Of a DNA stretch of 64,000 nt, positions 8,491 to 16,533 are shown one piece after another (positions within the stretch are counted from its first letter, which is position 1; the number at the start of each line of letters is the position of its first letter). The DNA comes from Actinomadura rubrisoli (lineage in GTDB: Bacteria; Actinomycetota; Actinomycetes; Streptosporangiales; Streptosporangiaceae), in the NCBI RefSeq assembly GCF_004349215.1, contig NZ_SMKU01000009.1, positions 1 to 64,000 of the forward strand, given 5' to 3'. The notes beneath the pieces were generated by a model. That model was not told where the DNA came from. It ran no database searches and saw only the letters and a program-made list of their open reading frames with translations. Position numbers and translations under genes: made by a program.

Positions 8491-9291
8491 ATGGCGGATT
8501 CGCCGGCGATGACGTACGGCGGCTATCTGCGGCTCGACAGGCTCCTGTCGTGCCAGGAACCGAAGACGCAGGCCCACGACGAGCTGCTGTTCGTCATCAT
8601 CCACCAGGTCTACGAGCTGTGGTTCAAGCAGATCCTGCACGAGGCCGCCCTGCTCCAGCGCAGGCTGGAGGAGGGCAACAGTGCGGGCTCGCTGCACACC
8701 GCGCGGCGGATCGCCAAGATCCTCAAGACGGTGGTCGGGCAGCTGGACGTGCTGGAGACGATGACGCCCCGGCAGTTCGCCTCGTTCCGGGACGCGCTCG
8801 GGAACTCCAGCGGGTTCCAGAGCGAGCAGTTCCGCGAGCTGGAGGCGGTGCTCGGGCGGCGCGCGTTCCCCGCCTCGGACCTGCGTGACGACGAGCGGCT
8901 CCAGGCGGCCGTGGCCCGTCCGTCGCTGTTCGACTCGCTGCTGCGCTACCTAGCCGGCCGCGGCCTGCCCGTCCCGCCGGAGGCGCTCGACCGCGACACC
9001 TCGCTGTCCTGGGAGCCCGACCCCGGTGTCCAGAAGGTGCTGCTGACCGTCTACGCCGACGAGAGCGGACCGGCGGCCGAGGTGTGCGAGGCGCTGGTGG
9101 ACGTGGACGAGGGCATCCAGGAGTGGCGGTACCGGCACCTGAAGATGGTCGAGCGGACCATCGGCGCCAAGATCGGCACCGGCGGGTCGGCGGGCGCGGA
9201 CTACCTGCGCTCCACGCTGTTCGCCCCCGCCTTTCCCGACCTGTGGGAGGTCCGCTCGCAGACCGAGGAGGTCCCGGTCCATGGGGCGTGA
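8491..9291 (+). CDS. kynA: Tryptophan 2,3-dioxygenase
   Basis: 266 residues. Haem enzyme opening the indole ring of L-tryptophan to N-formylkynurenine. Family marks are strong: MTYGGYLRLDRLLSCQEP at the start, HDELLFVIIHQVYELWFKQ (containing the haem-ligand/substrate histidine region), RNSSGFQS-like GNSSGFQSEQFRELE, and the C-terminal WRYRHLKMVERTIG with IGTGGSAGADYL. The ATG at 8491 follows a perfect AAGGAGG site. Its stop overlaps the next gene by 11 bases, so the pair is translationally coupled with kynurenine 3-monooxygenase. No kynurenine formamidase or kynureninase is in the window. Confidence 0.96.
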   Translation: MADSPAMTYGGYLRLDRLLSCQEPKTQAHDELLFVIIHQVYELWFKQILHEAALLQRRLEEGNSAGSLHTARRIAKILKTVVGQLDVLETMTPRQFASFRDALGNSSGFQSEQFRELEAVLGRRAFPASDLRDDERLQAAVARPSLFDSLLRYLAGRGLPVPPEALDRDTSLSWEPDPGVQKVLLTVYADESGPAAEVCEALVDVDEGIQEWRYRHLKMVERTIGAKIGTGGSAGADYLRSTLFAPAFPDLWEVRSQTEEVPVHGA

Positions 9292-10606
9292 CGGCGCGGA
9301 CCGGCGGGTGGCCGTGGTCGGGGCGGGGCTGGCGGGCTGCCTGCTGGCCGTCCTGCTGGGCCGCCGCGGCTTGGAGGTGACGGTCTACGAGCGGCGCCCC
9401 GACCCCCGGGTCGCGGGCGCCGAGCAGGGCCGCTCGATCAACCTGGCGATCTCGGCGCGCGGCCTCGCGGCGCTGGAGCAGGTGGGGCTGCGCGAGCAGG
9501 CCCTCGGACGGGCGCTGCCCATGCACGGGCGGATGGTGCATCCCCTGGGCGCCGACCAGAACTTCCAGCCCTACAGCGCGGACGGCCGACGCGCCATCAA
9601 CTCCATCAGCCGCGCCGGGCTGAACGCCTCGCTCCTGGACACCGCCGAGGCGACGCCCGGCGTCAAGCTGCGCTTCTCCCAGCGCGTCACCGGGGTGGAC
9701 TCCCAGGCGGGCGCCCTCATCCTGGAGGACGGCGAGGGGCGGCAGAGCACCGAGCCCGCCGGAGTCGTCCTGGCCGGGGACGGCGCGTACAGCGCGGTCC
9801 GCGCGTCCATGGGTCTCGAAGGCGATACCGACTTCCTGGAGCACGGTTACAAGGAGCTGACCGTCCCCGCGCGGGACGGGGAGTTCGCGCTCGACCCCGA
9901 CGCGCTGCACATCTGGCCGCGCGGCACGTCCATGATGATCGCCCTGCCCAACCTCGACCGGTCGTTCACCTGCACGCTGTTCTGGCCGAAGTCCGAGTTC
10001 GAGGCCCTGGACACGCCGGAGAGGGTCGCGGCGTACTTCGCCGAGCACTATCCGGACGTGGCGGGCCTGATGCCCGACCTGACCGCCGACTACGAGCTGA
10101 ACCCGGTCGGGTCCCTGGTGACCGTCCGGTGCTGGCCGTGGGTGAAGTACGGCGACGGCGCGATCGTGGCCCTGCTCGGCGACGCCGCGCACGCGATCGT
10201 GCCGTTCTTCGGGCAGGGCGCCAACTGCGCGTTCGAGGACTGCATCGAGATCGACCGGTGCCTGGCGGAGACCGGCGGCCACTGGCCCCGCGCGCTGTCG
10301 CTCTACCAGGAGCGGCGCAAGGCCAACACCGACGTGATCGCCGAGATGGCGCTGGACAACTTCATCGAGATGCGCGACCGGGTGTCGTCGCCGGTCTTCC
10401 GCGCGAAGCGGGCCGCGACGCACGCGCTGGAGCGGCGCCTGGCGGGACGCTACGTCTCCCGCTACGAGCTGGTGTCGTTCTCCACGATGCCGTACGCGGA
10501 GATCCCGGCCCGGATCAGGCGGCAGAACCGTGTCCTCGCCGCGTCCGTCCTGGGCGGCGCCGCCCTCCTGGCCGTGACCGCCCGCGCCCTGCTCCGCCGC
10601 CGCTGA
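9281..10606 (+). CDS. kmo: Kynurenine 3-monooxygenase
   Basis: 441 residues. NADPH/FAD hydroxylase converting kynurenine to 3-hydroxykynurenine. Seen: the Rossmann GxGxxG (VVGAGLAGCLLAVLL, residue 12 onward), GRSINLAISARGLAAL, the DG-type motif around GDGAYSAVRASM, the GDAAHAIVPFFGQGANCAFED motif and the LALISNFIEMRD-like ALDNFIEMRDRV, typical of KMO. A hydrophobic C-terminal segment (about residues 418-437) followed by RRR resembles the membrane anchor of KMO enzymes. It overlaps kynA by 11 bases. Products could feed NAD synthesis or a 3-hydroxyanthranilate-type secondary metabolite; the later steps are not here. Confidence 0.93.
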   Translation: MGRDGADRRVAVVGAGLAGCLLAVLLGRRGLEVTVYERRPDPRVAGAEQGRSINLAISARGLAALEQVGLREQALGRALPMHGRMVHPLGADQNFQPYSADGRRAINSISRAGLNASLLDTAEATPGVKLRFSQRVTGVDSQAGALILEDGEGRQSTEPAGVVLAGDGAYSAVRASMGLEGDTDFLEHGYKELTVPARDGEFALDPDALHIWPRGTSMMIALPNLDRSFTCTLFWPKSEFEALDTPERVAAYFAEHYPDVAGLMPDLTADYELNPVGSLVTVRCWPWVKYGDGAIVALLGDAAHAIVPFFGQGANCAFEDCIEIDRCLAETGGHWPRALSLYQERRKANTDVIAEMALDNFIEMRDRVSSPVFRAKRAATHALERRLAGRYVSRYELVSFSTMPYAEIPARIRRQNRVLAASVLGGAALLAVTARALLRRR

Positions 10607-10619
10607 CACGCCCCGCCGG

Positions 10620-12032
10620 CTAGCGGTCGGTGAGCAGGTCGTAGACGGCCGCCGCCAGGGCGGCGAGGACGAAGGCGAGGATGACGATGAGGCCGTGCCG
10701 GAACGCCGCCGCCCAGTCCCCGCGCGTCCCGGCGACGGTCGCGAAGAACACCGAGCCGACGGCGGCGATCCCGGCGGCGGTGCCGACGCGCTGGCCGGTC
10801 TGCAGCACCCCGGCGGCGCTGCCGCCCTGGGCGAAGTGCACCTCCGACAGCGTGATCGTCTGGTTGGGCGAGATCACCATCCCGCTGCCGAGCCCCGCCA
10901 CCAGCAGCGGGACGGCCGTCGCCCACGCCACGCCCCGTCCCGGCTCCAGCTCGACGGCGATCCACGCGGCGACCAGCCCCGCGGCGACGACGCCGAGGCC
11001 GACCGCGACCAGCGGGCGGCCGAACCGGGAGACGACCCGTCCGGCGAGGGCCGCCGCGACGCCCGACCCGACCGCGAACGGCGTGATCGCCAGGCCCGCC
11101 TCCAGGGCGGTGTAGTGCAGCCCGTTCTGCAGGTAGAGGGTGAAGATGAAGAAGACGGCGGTGAACCCGGCGAAGTACAGCAGCGCGATCGCCGCGCCCA
11201 GCGCGTAGGAGCGCAGCCGGAACAGGCCGAGGTCGACCATCGGCGTCCGGGCCCGCCGCTCCCACGCGACGAACGCGGCGATCAGCGCCGCGCCCGCGGG
11301 CACCAGCAGCCACTTCAGGGCGCCGTGCCACTGCTGCTCCTGGACGAACGGCAGCAGCACGCACAGGACGCCCGCGCCCAGCAGCACCACCCCCGGCGGG
11401 TCGAGACCCCGCCGCTCCCCGTAGACCGGCGCGGGCAGCAGCCGCCACGCCAGGACGAGCGCGACCACGCCGACCGGGACGTTGACGTAGAACACCCAGC
11501 GCCAGCCCTCCTCGGGGCCCGCCAGGGCGATCAGCGCGCCGCCGAGCAGCGGCCCGACGGCGGTCGCGACCCCGATGACGGCGCCGAGCGCCCCGAACGC
11601 CCGGCCCCGGTCGGCGCCCTGGAACAGCTGCTGGATGAGCCCGGCCACCTGCGGATTGAGGATGCCGCCCGCGACGCCCTGGACCAGCCGCGCGACGACC
11701 AGCCACAGGATGCCCGGCGCAACCCCGGCCAGCGCGCTGGCGGCGGTGAACAGCGCCAGGCCGCTCATGAACACCGCCCGCCGGCTGCGGGCGTCCCCGA
11801 GCCGGCCCGCCGGGACGAGCACCAGCCCGAACGTCAGCGCGTACCCCGACAGGATCCATTGCAGCCCGGCCTCGGAGGCGTGCAGCCCCTCGCGGATCGA
11901 CGGCAGCGCTACGTTGACGATGCTGACGTCCAGCAGGGTCATGAACGCCGCGACCAGGCACACCGACAGCGCCTGCCAGCGGCGGCGCCCGGCTGCCTCC
12001 GCCTCGGACCCGCTGGTCGTGTCGGTGCGCAC
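10620..12032 (-). CDS. MFS exporter, DHA2 (EmrB/QacA) type
   Basis: 470 residues with about 14 predicted membrane helices, the DHA2 drug:proton antiporter layout. Motif A-like GRLGDARSRRAVF follows helix 2, and LDVSIVNVALPSI in helix 1 is the DHA2 signature. The GTG at 12032 has GGAAAGGA upstream. It converges on kmo with a 13-base gap and is divergent from the small gene at 12123. No regulator gene is adjacent, so substrate and control are open; export of hydrophobic compounds is the family role. Confidence 0.88.
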   Translation of the reverse strand: MRTDTTSGSEAEAAGRRRWQALSVCLVAAFMTLLDVSIVNVALPSIREGLHASEAGLQWILSGYALTFGLVLVPAGRLGDARSRRAVFMSGLALFTAASALAGVAPGILWLVVARLVQGVAGGILNPQVAGLIQQLFQGADRGRAFGALGAVIGVATAVGPLLGGALIALAGPEEGWRWVFYVNVPVGVVALVLAWRLLPAPVYGERRGLDPPGVVLLGAGVLCVLLPFVQEQQWHGALKWLLVPAGAALIAAFVAWERRARTPMVDLGLFRLRSYALGAAIALLYFAGFTAVFFIFTLYLQNGLHYTALEAGLAITPFAVGSGVAAALAGRVVSRFGRPLVAVGLGVVAAGLVAAWIAVELEPGRGVAWATAVPLLVAGLGSGMVISPNQTITLSEVHFAQGGSAAGVLQTGQRVGTAAGIAAVGSVFFATVAGTRGDWAAAFRHGLIVILAFVLAALAAAVYDLLTDR

Positions 12033-12122
12033 GAGCCGGGTCCTTTCCAGAGATCACCACGTCAAACGCGGCGCGGACGCTCCGGACGCCGCCGCCGCGA
12101 CCGGCTGTGCCACGATTGCCGC

Positions 12123-12359
12123 GTGACCGAATCCGCGCCCGGGACCGACGAACTCCAGTGCTCCGCCAAGGGCTGCCGCGCCGACGCCGTGTGGGCGCTC
12201 CGCTGGAACAACCCCAAGATCCACACCCCGGACCGGCGGAAGATCTGGCTCGCGTGCGACGAGCACCGCCAGAACCTGTCGGCCTTCCTGGACCGCCGTG
12301 ACTTCCTGCGCGACGTCGTCCCGGTCGACGACCGCAACCTCCCGGAGGGCCGGGTCTAG
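12123..12359 (+). CDS. Small conserved-type protein with CX4C...CX2H
   Basis: 78 residues starting at GTG. Two short cysteine clusters are visible, LQCSAKGC near the N-terminus and WLACDEHR in the middle, which could together bind one zinc. WALRWNNPKIH and the closing Asp/Arg-rich tail are unlike low-complexity shadow translations. I believe this matches a small actinobacterial family of unknown role but cannot name it. It is divergent from the MFS gene and converges on the DUF6457 gene. Confidence 0.75.
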   Translation: MTESAPGTDELQCSAKGCRADAVWALRWNNPKIHTPDRRKIWLACDEHRQNLSAFLDRRDFLRDVVPVDDRNLPEGRV

Positions 12360-12417
12360 GGCCGCTTCTCTTGGGCCTGCGTTCTGTTGCGCGACGCCCA
12401 GACCCGTAAGACGCGCC

Positions 12418-12693
12418 CTACGCGTCGGTGCGGGCGCGCTCGTCCGGCGGCGCGTCCACGTCGCCGCCCGTCCAGCCCTCGGCCATCTCGGTCAGGCGCG
12501 CGGCGGCGTCGCGGGCGGGGGCGCCGCGGCCGACCGCGAGGCCCAGCAGGTAGGCCGTGAGCGGCGCGCCCGGACGCGCGACGCCGTGGGCGACGTCGCG
12601 GGCCAGGTCGAGCACCAGGTCCCGGTCGATGTCGCCGCGCTCCAGCCCGAGTTCGAGGCAGGCCGCGTTCATCCATTCCTCCAGTACCGACAT
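12418..12693 (-). CDS. DUF6457 domain protein
   Basis: 91 residues, acidic and helical: MSVLEEWMNAACLELGL, a DRDLVLDLARDVAHGVARP segment and AYLLGLAVGRG. This pattern is the DUF6457 family, which in actinobacteria is commonly encoded beside molybdopterin and formate dehydrogenase accessory genes. Here it lies directly downstream of mobA on the same strand, with a 20-bp duplicated repeat in the gap. A role in Mo-enzyme maturation is inferred from context only. Confidence 0.8.
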   Translation of the reverse strand: MSVLEEWMNAACLELGLERGDIDRDLVLDLARDVAHGVARPGAPLTAYLLGLAVGRGAPARDAAARLTEMAEGWTGGDVDAPPDERARTDA

Positions 12694-12707
12694 GCTCCCC
12701 CTTCACG

Positions 12708-12747
12708 CGTCGCCGCAGCCCCATGGACGTCGCCGCAGCCCCATGGA
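12708..12747. repeat. 20-bp perfect tandem duplication
   Basis: The unit CGTCGCCGCAGCCCCATGGA occurs twice head to tail (12708-12727 and 12728-12747) in the gap between mobA and the DUF6457 gene. It looks like replication slippage; no function is evident. Confidence 0.8.
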
Positions 12748-12767
12748 CACTGCCCACTCTCGCATGC

Positions 12768-13346
12768 TCAAAGCGGGTCGGGACCGGCCAGGTGCTCGGC
12801 GCGGGCCAGTTCCTCCGGCGTGTCGCAGTCGTACCAGGGCGGACCCTCCCCTGCGGGCAGGGCGACCCTGGCGGGCTCCAGAGGGCCGAGCACGCCGCGC
12901 AGGGACGCGCCCGTGTAGGAGTCGAGGGCGGCGCGCAGGGTGGCGGTCCGCCAGCATCCGGCGAGCCACTGCTCGCGGCCCCGCTCGTCCACCAGGACCG
13001 CCCCGGCCGCCGCGGGTCCGCGCGCCGCGTCCAGCAGCCGGACGAGGTGGACGGGGCGCAGGAACGGCAGGTCGGCGGCCAGCAGCGCCAGCCATGGCGC
13101 CCGCACCTCGGCCAGCCCGGCGCGCAGGGCGGGGACCGGGCCCGCGCCGGGCGGGTCCTCGCGGACGACGACGGCGCCCGGCAGCACGTCCCGCGGCGGC
13201 CCCACCACGACCAGCCGGGACGCGTCCGCCGCCGCGGCGGCGACCCAGGCGATGAGGGGACGGCCCCCGACCGGCGCGGCGGGCTTGTCGGCGCCGCCGA
13301 GCCGGCGGGCGCGGCCGCCCGCCAGCAGCACCGCGTCGAAGATCAC
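12768..13346 (-). CDS. mobA: Molybdenum cofactor guanylyltransferase (MobA-like)
   Basis: 192 residues of the nucleotidyltransferase fold. The N-terminal VLLAGGRARRLGGADKP is the MobA nucleotide-binding loop, GPPRDVLP and REDPPGAGPVPALRAGL follow, and LLAADLPFL supplies the metal-binding aspartate. The family adds GMP to molybdopterin, making bis-MGD for enzymes such as formate dehydrogenase. The stop of moaA lies 9 bases before its start. CTP- or other NTP-transferases share the fold, but the neighbours favour MobA. Confidence 0.88.
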   Translation of the reverse strand: MIFDAVLLAGGRARRLGGADKPAAPVGGRPLIAWVAAAAADASRLVVVGPPRDVLPGAVVVREDPPGAGPVPALRAGLAEVRAPWLALLAADLPFLRPVHLVRLLDAARGPAAAGAVLVDERGREQWLAGCWRTATLRAALDSYTGASLRGVLGPLEPARVALPAGEGPPWYDCDTPEELARAEHLAGPDPL

Positions 13347-13355
13347 GGGCGCGCC

Positions 13356-14411
13356 TCAGCCGCCGATCGCCGACATGGGACGGGCCGGCTGCAGGAACGA
13401 CGGATCGTCGATGCCGTGACCGGCGCGCTTGGCCCACACCGACTTCCGCCAGCGGTCGGCGATCTCGGGATCGGTGGCACCCCCGCGCAGGGCGTCGCGC
13501 AGGTTGGACTCCTCGGTCGCGAACAGGCAGTTGCGGATCTGCCCGTCGGCGGTGAGGCGCACCCGGTCGCAGGCGCCGCAGAACGGGCGGGTCACCGACC
13601 CGATCACGCCGACCGTCTCCGGGCCGCCGTCGACCAGGAACGTCTCGGCGGGGGCGCTGCCGCGCGCGTGCGCCTCGTCCGGTGCGAGGTCGAACCCGGC
13701 GGACAGCCGGTCGAGGATCTCATCGGCGCCGATCATGTTCTCGCGGGTCCAGCCGTGCTGGGCGTCCAGCGGCATCTGCTCGATGAACCGCAGCCGGTAG
13801 CCGTGCTCCAGGCAGAAGCGCAGCAGCGGGACGGCCTCGTGGTCGTTGATCCCGCGCATCAGCACCGCGTTGATCTTGACCGGCTCCAGGCCCGCCTCGC
13901 GCGCCGCCGCGAGACCGGACAGGACGTCGGGCAGCCGGTCGCGGTTCGCCAGCCGCCGGAAGGTCGCGGGGTCGAGGGTGTCGAGCGAGACGTTCACCCG
14001 GTCGAGGCCCGCGTCCGCGAGCGGGGCGGCGGTCCGGGCGAGGCCGATCCCGTTGGTGGTCAGGGAGATCTGGGGACGCGGCGCCAGCTCCGCCGTGCTG
14101 CGCACGATCCCGGCCAGGCCGCGCCGCAGCAGCGGCTCGCCGCCGGTGTAGCGGACCTCGGTGATCCCCAGCTCGCGGACGCCCAGCCCGACCAGCCGCA
14201 CCACCTCGTCGTCGGTGAGCAGTTCGGGCTTGGGCAGCCAGTCCAGCCCCTCGGGCGGCATGCAGTACGAGCACCGCAGGTTGCACCGGTCGGTGAGGGA
14301 GACCCGCAGGTCCGTCGCGGTACGGCCGAAGGTGTCGACCAGCACGGGCGCCCCTTCCTGCTGCGCGGCGGCACGGCTCGCGGGCCGCCGGGTGGTTTTG
14401 CGGTCAATCAC
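13356..14411 (-). CDS. moaA: GTP 3',8-cyclase MoaA
   Basis: 351 residues. Radical-SAM enzyme making the first molybdopterin intermediate from GTP. The N-terminal cluster motif is CNLRCSYC, followed by EVRYTGGEPLLR, SLTTNGIGL and NVSLDTLDP. The C-terminal cluster cysteines are in FCGACDRVRLTADG and NCLF, and the essential Gly-Gly ends the protein (SAIGG). The first 25 residues are a basic extension before FGRTATDLRVSLT; GTG 14411 is used but an internal start is possible. It heads a moaA-mobA-DUF6457 run, reading away from the sensor kinase. Confidence 0.95.
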   Translation of the reverse strand: MIDRKTTRRPASRAAAQQEGAPVLVDTFGRTATDLRVSLTDRCNLRCSYCMPPEGLDWLPKPELLTDDEVVRLVGLGVRELGITEVRYTGGEPLLRRGLAGIVRSTAELAPRPQISLTTNGIGLARTAAPLADAGLDRVNVSLDTLDPATFRRLANRDRLPDVLSGLAAAREAGLEPVKINAVLMRGINDHEAVPLLRFCLEHGYRLRFIEQMPLDAQHGWTRENMIGADEILDRLSAGFDLAPDEAHARGSAPAETFLVDGGPETVGVIGSVTRPFCGACDRVRLTADGQIRNCLFATEESNLRDALRGGATDPEIADRWRKSVWAKRAGHGIDDPSFLQPARPMSAIGG

Positions 14412-14543
14412 TCCAGCCTATTCCGGCGGTTGACGATTCGGCGCATCGCGGGAGACGGTATCGACCCGATCTCCAGGGCGTCCGGATGGAGAATCGTCCA
14501 AGACGATCCGTCCGGCGACCGCCGGGCACGCGGGGAGGCATGG

Positions 14544-14687
14544 GTGGGCACGTCACGGGAGTGGGAGTTCGCAGGGGTGCGGGGAGCCGTCACCGCCCGG
14601 ATCCGGGCGGCGGCCGGGGAGCCCCGCCACGTCGCGGTGTCCGTGCGCGGCGACATCGTCGCTCTCATCGACCGGGTGCCCGCCTGA
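14544..14687 (+). CDS. Small hypothetical protein, 47 residues
   Basis: A short frame with GTG at 14544 and a strong GGGGAGG site 5 bases upstream. The translation (TSREWEFAGVRG near the start, AVSVRGDIVALIDRVPA at the end) looks like one compact alpha/beta unit, not a shadow. It ends 26 bases before the histidine kinase ATG and is probably on the same transcript. I do not recognise it. Confidence 0.5.
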   Translation: MGTSREWEFAGVRGAVTARIRAAAGEPRHVAVSVRGDIVALIDRVPA

Positions 14688-14713
14688 CCGGCGGCGGGAC
14701 GGGGACCGCCGAC

Positions 14714-16357
14714 ATGGATGCTCCAGAGGGATCCCGGCCGCGCCGGGCGCTGCGCGCGGCCGGCCGCCGGGCGCGGCGCCCGATCCGGCGGCTCGCCCGG
14801 ACGTCGCTGCGCGCCCGGCTGCTGGCGATCACGACCGCGCTGGTCGCGGCCGGGCTCGCCATCGGCTCCGGCGTGGTGATCAGCGCGCTGGGCCGCTACC
14901 AGACCGACCGGGTGGACGACCGGCTCGGCGCGACGGTCAAGGCGATGTCGATGCGCCCCATCGCCCCGGACGGCGAGCCGGACCGCGCGCCCGACCCGCA
15001 GCAGCTCGGGCCGGTCTTCGACGTCCTCGGGTTCTCCTACATGGTGTTCCTGCGCTCCGACGGCTCCGTCGCCCGCGTGATCTACAGTCCGGGCGTCGAC
15101 GGGCGGTCGGAGCCGCGGCTGCCGAGGCTCGACTCGTCGGCCGTCGCCCGGCGCGCCGGGCGGCCGTTCGACACGCCCGGGCAGGGCGGCTCGGGACGGT
15201 GGCGGGCCATCGCCGTGGGCCTTCCGGCGGCGGCGCAGTCCTCCCAGCTGCTGACGGGCCTGCGGGGCGGCAGCCTGGTCGTGGCGGCCCCGCGCGGCGA
15301 CATCGACGCCACGCTCGCCCGGATGCGCGCCACGAGCCTGGTCACGGGCGGCGCCGTCCTGGCCGGGCTGGCCGTGCTCGGCTGGTTCGCGATCGGCGCG
15401 GGGCTGCGCCCGCTGCGCCGGATCGAGGGGACCGCCGCGGCCATCGCGGGCGGCGACCTCACCGACCGCGTCCCGGATCTGGCCCCGCCGGGCTCGGAGA
15501 TCGGACGGCTCTCGGCCGCGCTGAACGGCATGCTCGGCCAGCTGGAGGAGGCGTTCGCCGCGCGCGCCGCGTCCGAGACCCGGATGCGGCGCTTCGTCGC
15601 CGACGTCAGCCACGAGCTGCGGACGCCGCTGTCGGGCATCAAGGGGTTCACCGAGCTGTACCGGATGGGCGGCCTGGCCGGGCCCGGCGAAACCGGCCGG
15701 ACGATGGGCCGCATCGAGCGGGAGGCGGCCCGGCTCGCGAACCTGACCGAGGACCTGCTGCTCCTGGCCCGGCTGGACGAGCACTCGTCCGCGGGCGGGA
15801 CGCCGCCACTGGACCTCAGCCCGATGGACCTGCGGACGCTCGCCGCCGACGCCCAGCACGACGTCCGCGCGCTGGACCCGTCCCGTCCGATCGAGCTGAC
15901 CGGCCCCGGCGGCGGCCCGCCGGCGGCGGCGCCCGTCCTCGGGGACGAGGAGCGGCTGCGGCAGGTCGTCAGCAACCTGGTGGGCAACGCCGTCGCCCAC
16001 ACCCCGGCGGGCGGCCGGGTCCGGATCGGCGTCGGCACCCGCGGCGGCCGGGCCGTCCTGGAGATCGAGGACGAGGGGCCCGGCCTGGCCCCGGAGCAGG
16101 CCGAGCGGATCTTCGACCGCTTCTACCGCGCGGACCGGTCGCGCGCGCGGGGCGGGACCGGGGGCGCGGGCCTCGGGCTGGCGATCGCCCGGTCGCTGGT
16201 GACCGCGCACGACGGGCGCATCGAGCTGGACACCGAGCCGGGACGCGGCGCGACGTTCCGCGTCTCCCTGCCCGTCCTGGAACCGACGACCGCGCACCCG
16301 CCCGAACCGGAAGGCGCGCACCGGCCCGAGCGGGAAGGGCCGCCTCCGCGAGGGTGA
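14714..16357 (+). CDS. Sensor histidine kinase
   Basis: 547 residues. Membrane helices at about 37-59 and 208-230 flank an extracytoplasmic sensor segment. A HAMP domain (about 231-285, LRPLRRIEGTAAAIAGG) leads to the HisKA dimerisation helix with VSHELRTPLSG (phosphoacceptor His near 299). The ATPase domain carries NLVGNAVAHTP (N box), DEGPGLAPEQ (G1) and GTGGAGLGLAIA (G2). It autophosphorylates and should signal to the OmpR-type regulator at 18708, with the MMPL gene between them on the same strand. The ATG at 14714 is chosen because longer frames run through the 47-residue gene. Signal unknown. Confidence 0.93.
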   Translation: MDAPEGSRPRRALRAAGRRARRPIRRLARTSLRARLLAITTALVAAGLAIGSGVVISALGRYQTDRVDDRLGATVKAMSMRPIAPDGEPDRAPDPQQLGPVFDVLGFSYMVFLRSDGSVARVIYSPGVDGRSEPRLPRLDSSAVARRAGRPFDTPGQGGSGRWRAIAVGLPAAAQSSQLLTGLRGGSLVVAAPRGDIDATLARMRATSLVTGGAVLAGLAVLGWFAIGAGLRPLRRIEGTAAAIAGGDLTDRVPDLAPPGSEIGRLSAALNGMLGQLEEAFAARAASETRMRRFVADVSHELRTPLSGIKGFTELYRMGGLAGPGETGRTMGRIEREAARLANLTEDLLLLARLDEHSSAGGTPPLDLSPMDLRTLAADAQHDVRALDPSRPIELTGPGGGPPAAAPVLGDEERLRQVVSNLVGNAVAHTPAGGRVRIGVGTRGGRAVLEIEDEGPGLAPEQAERIFDRFYRADRSRARGGTGGAGLGLAIARSLVTAHDGRIELDTEPGRGATFRVSLPVLEPTTAHPPEPEGAHRPEREGPPPRG

Positions 16358-16372
16358 ACGGCGGCCGTGAGT

Positions 16373-16393
16373 TCCCTGGGAGTCTCCTGGGAA
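16373..16393 (+). promoter_or_regulatory. Direct repeat, candidate response-regulator operator
   Basis: CCTGGGA occurs at 16375-16381 and again at 16386-16392, an offset of exactly 11 bases. OmpR/PhoB-type regulators bind head-to-tail half-sites at 11-base spacing. The repeat lies in the 176-base gap before the MMPL gene, so the regulator at 18708 may control that transporter. Confidence 0.5.
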
Positions 16394-16533
16394 CCCCGCC
16401 GGCCGTTCCGCCGCGCTCAGCACGCCCACCTGCGACGATCACGTTCCGTGCGTCCGCGGGCGGCGTCCTTCTCCCAGCCGCCGCACGGCCGGCTCCCAGG
16501 GGCCGGACGGGCGGCCGCGCGAGCCTGACCGGC

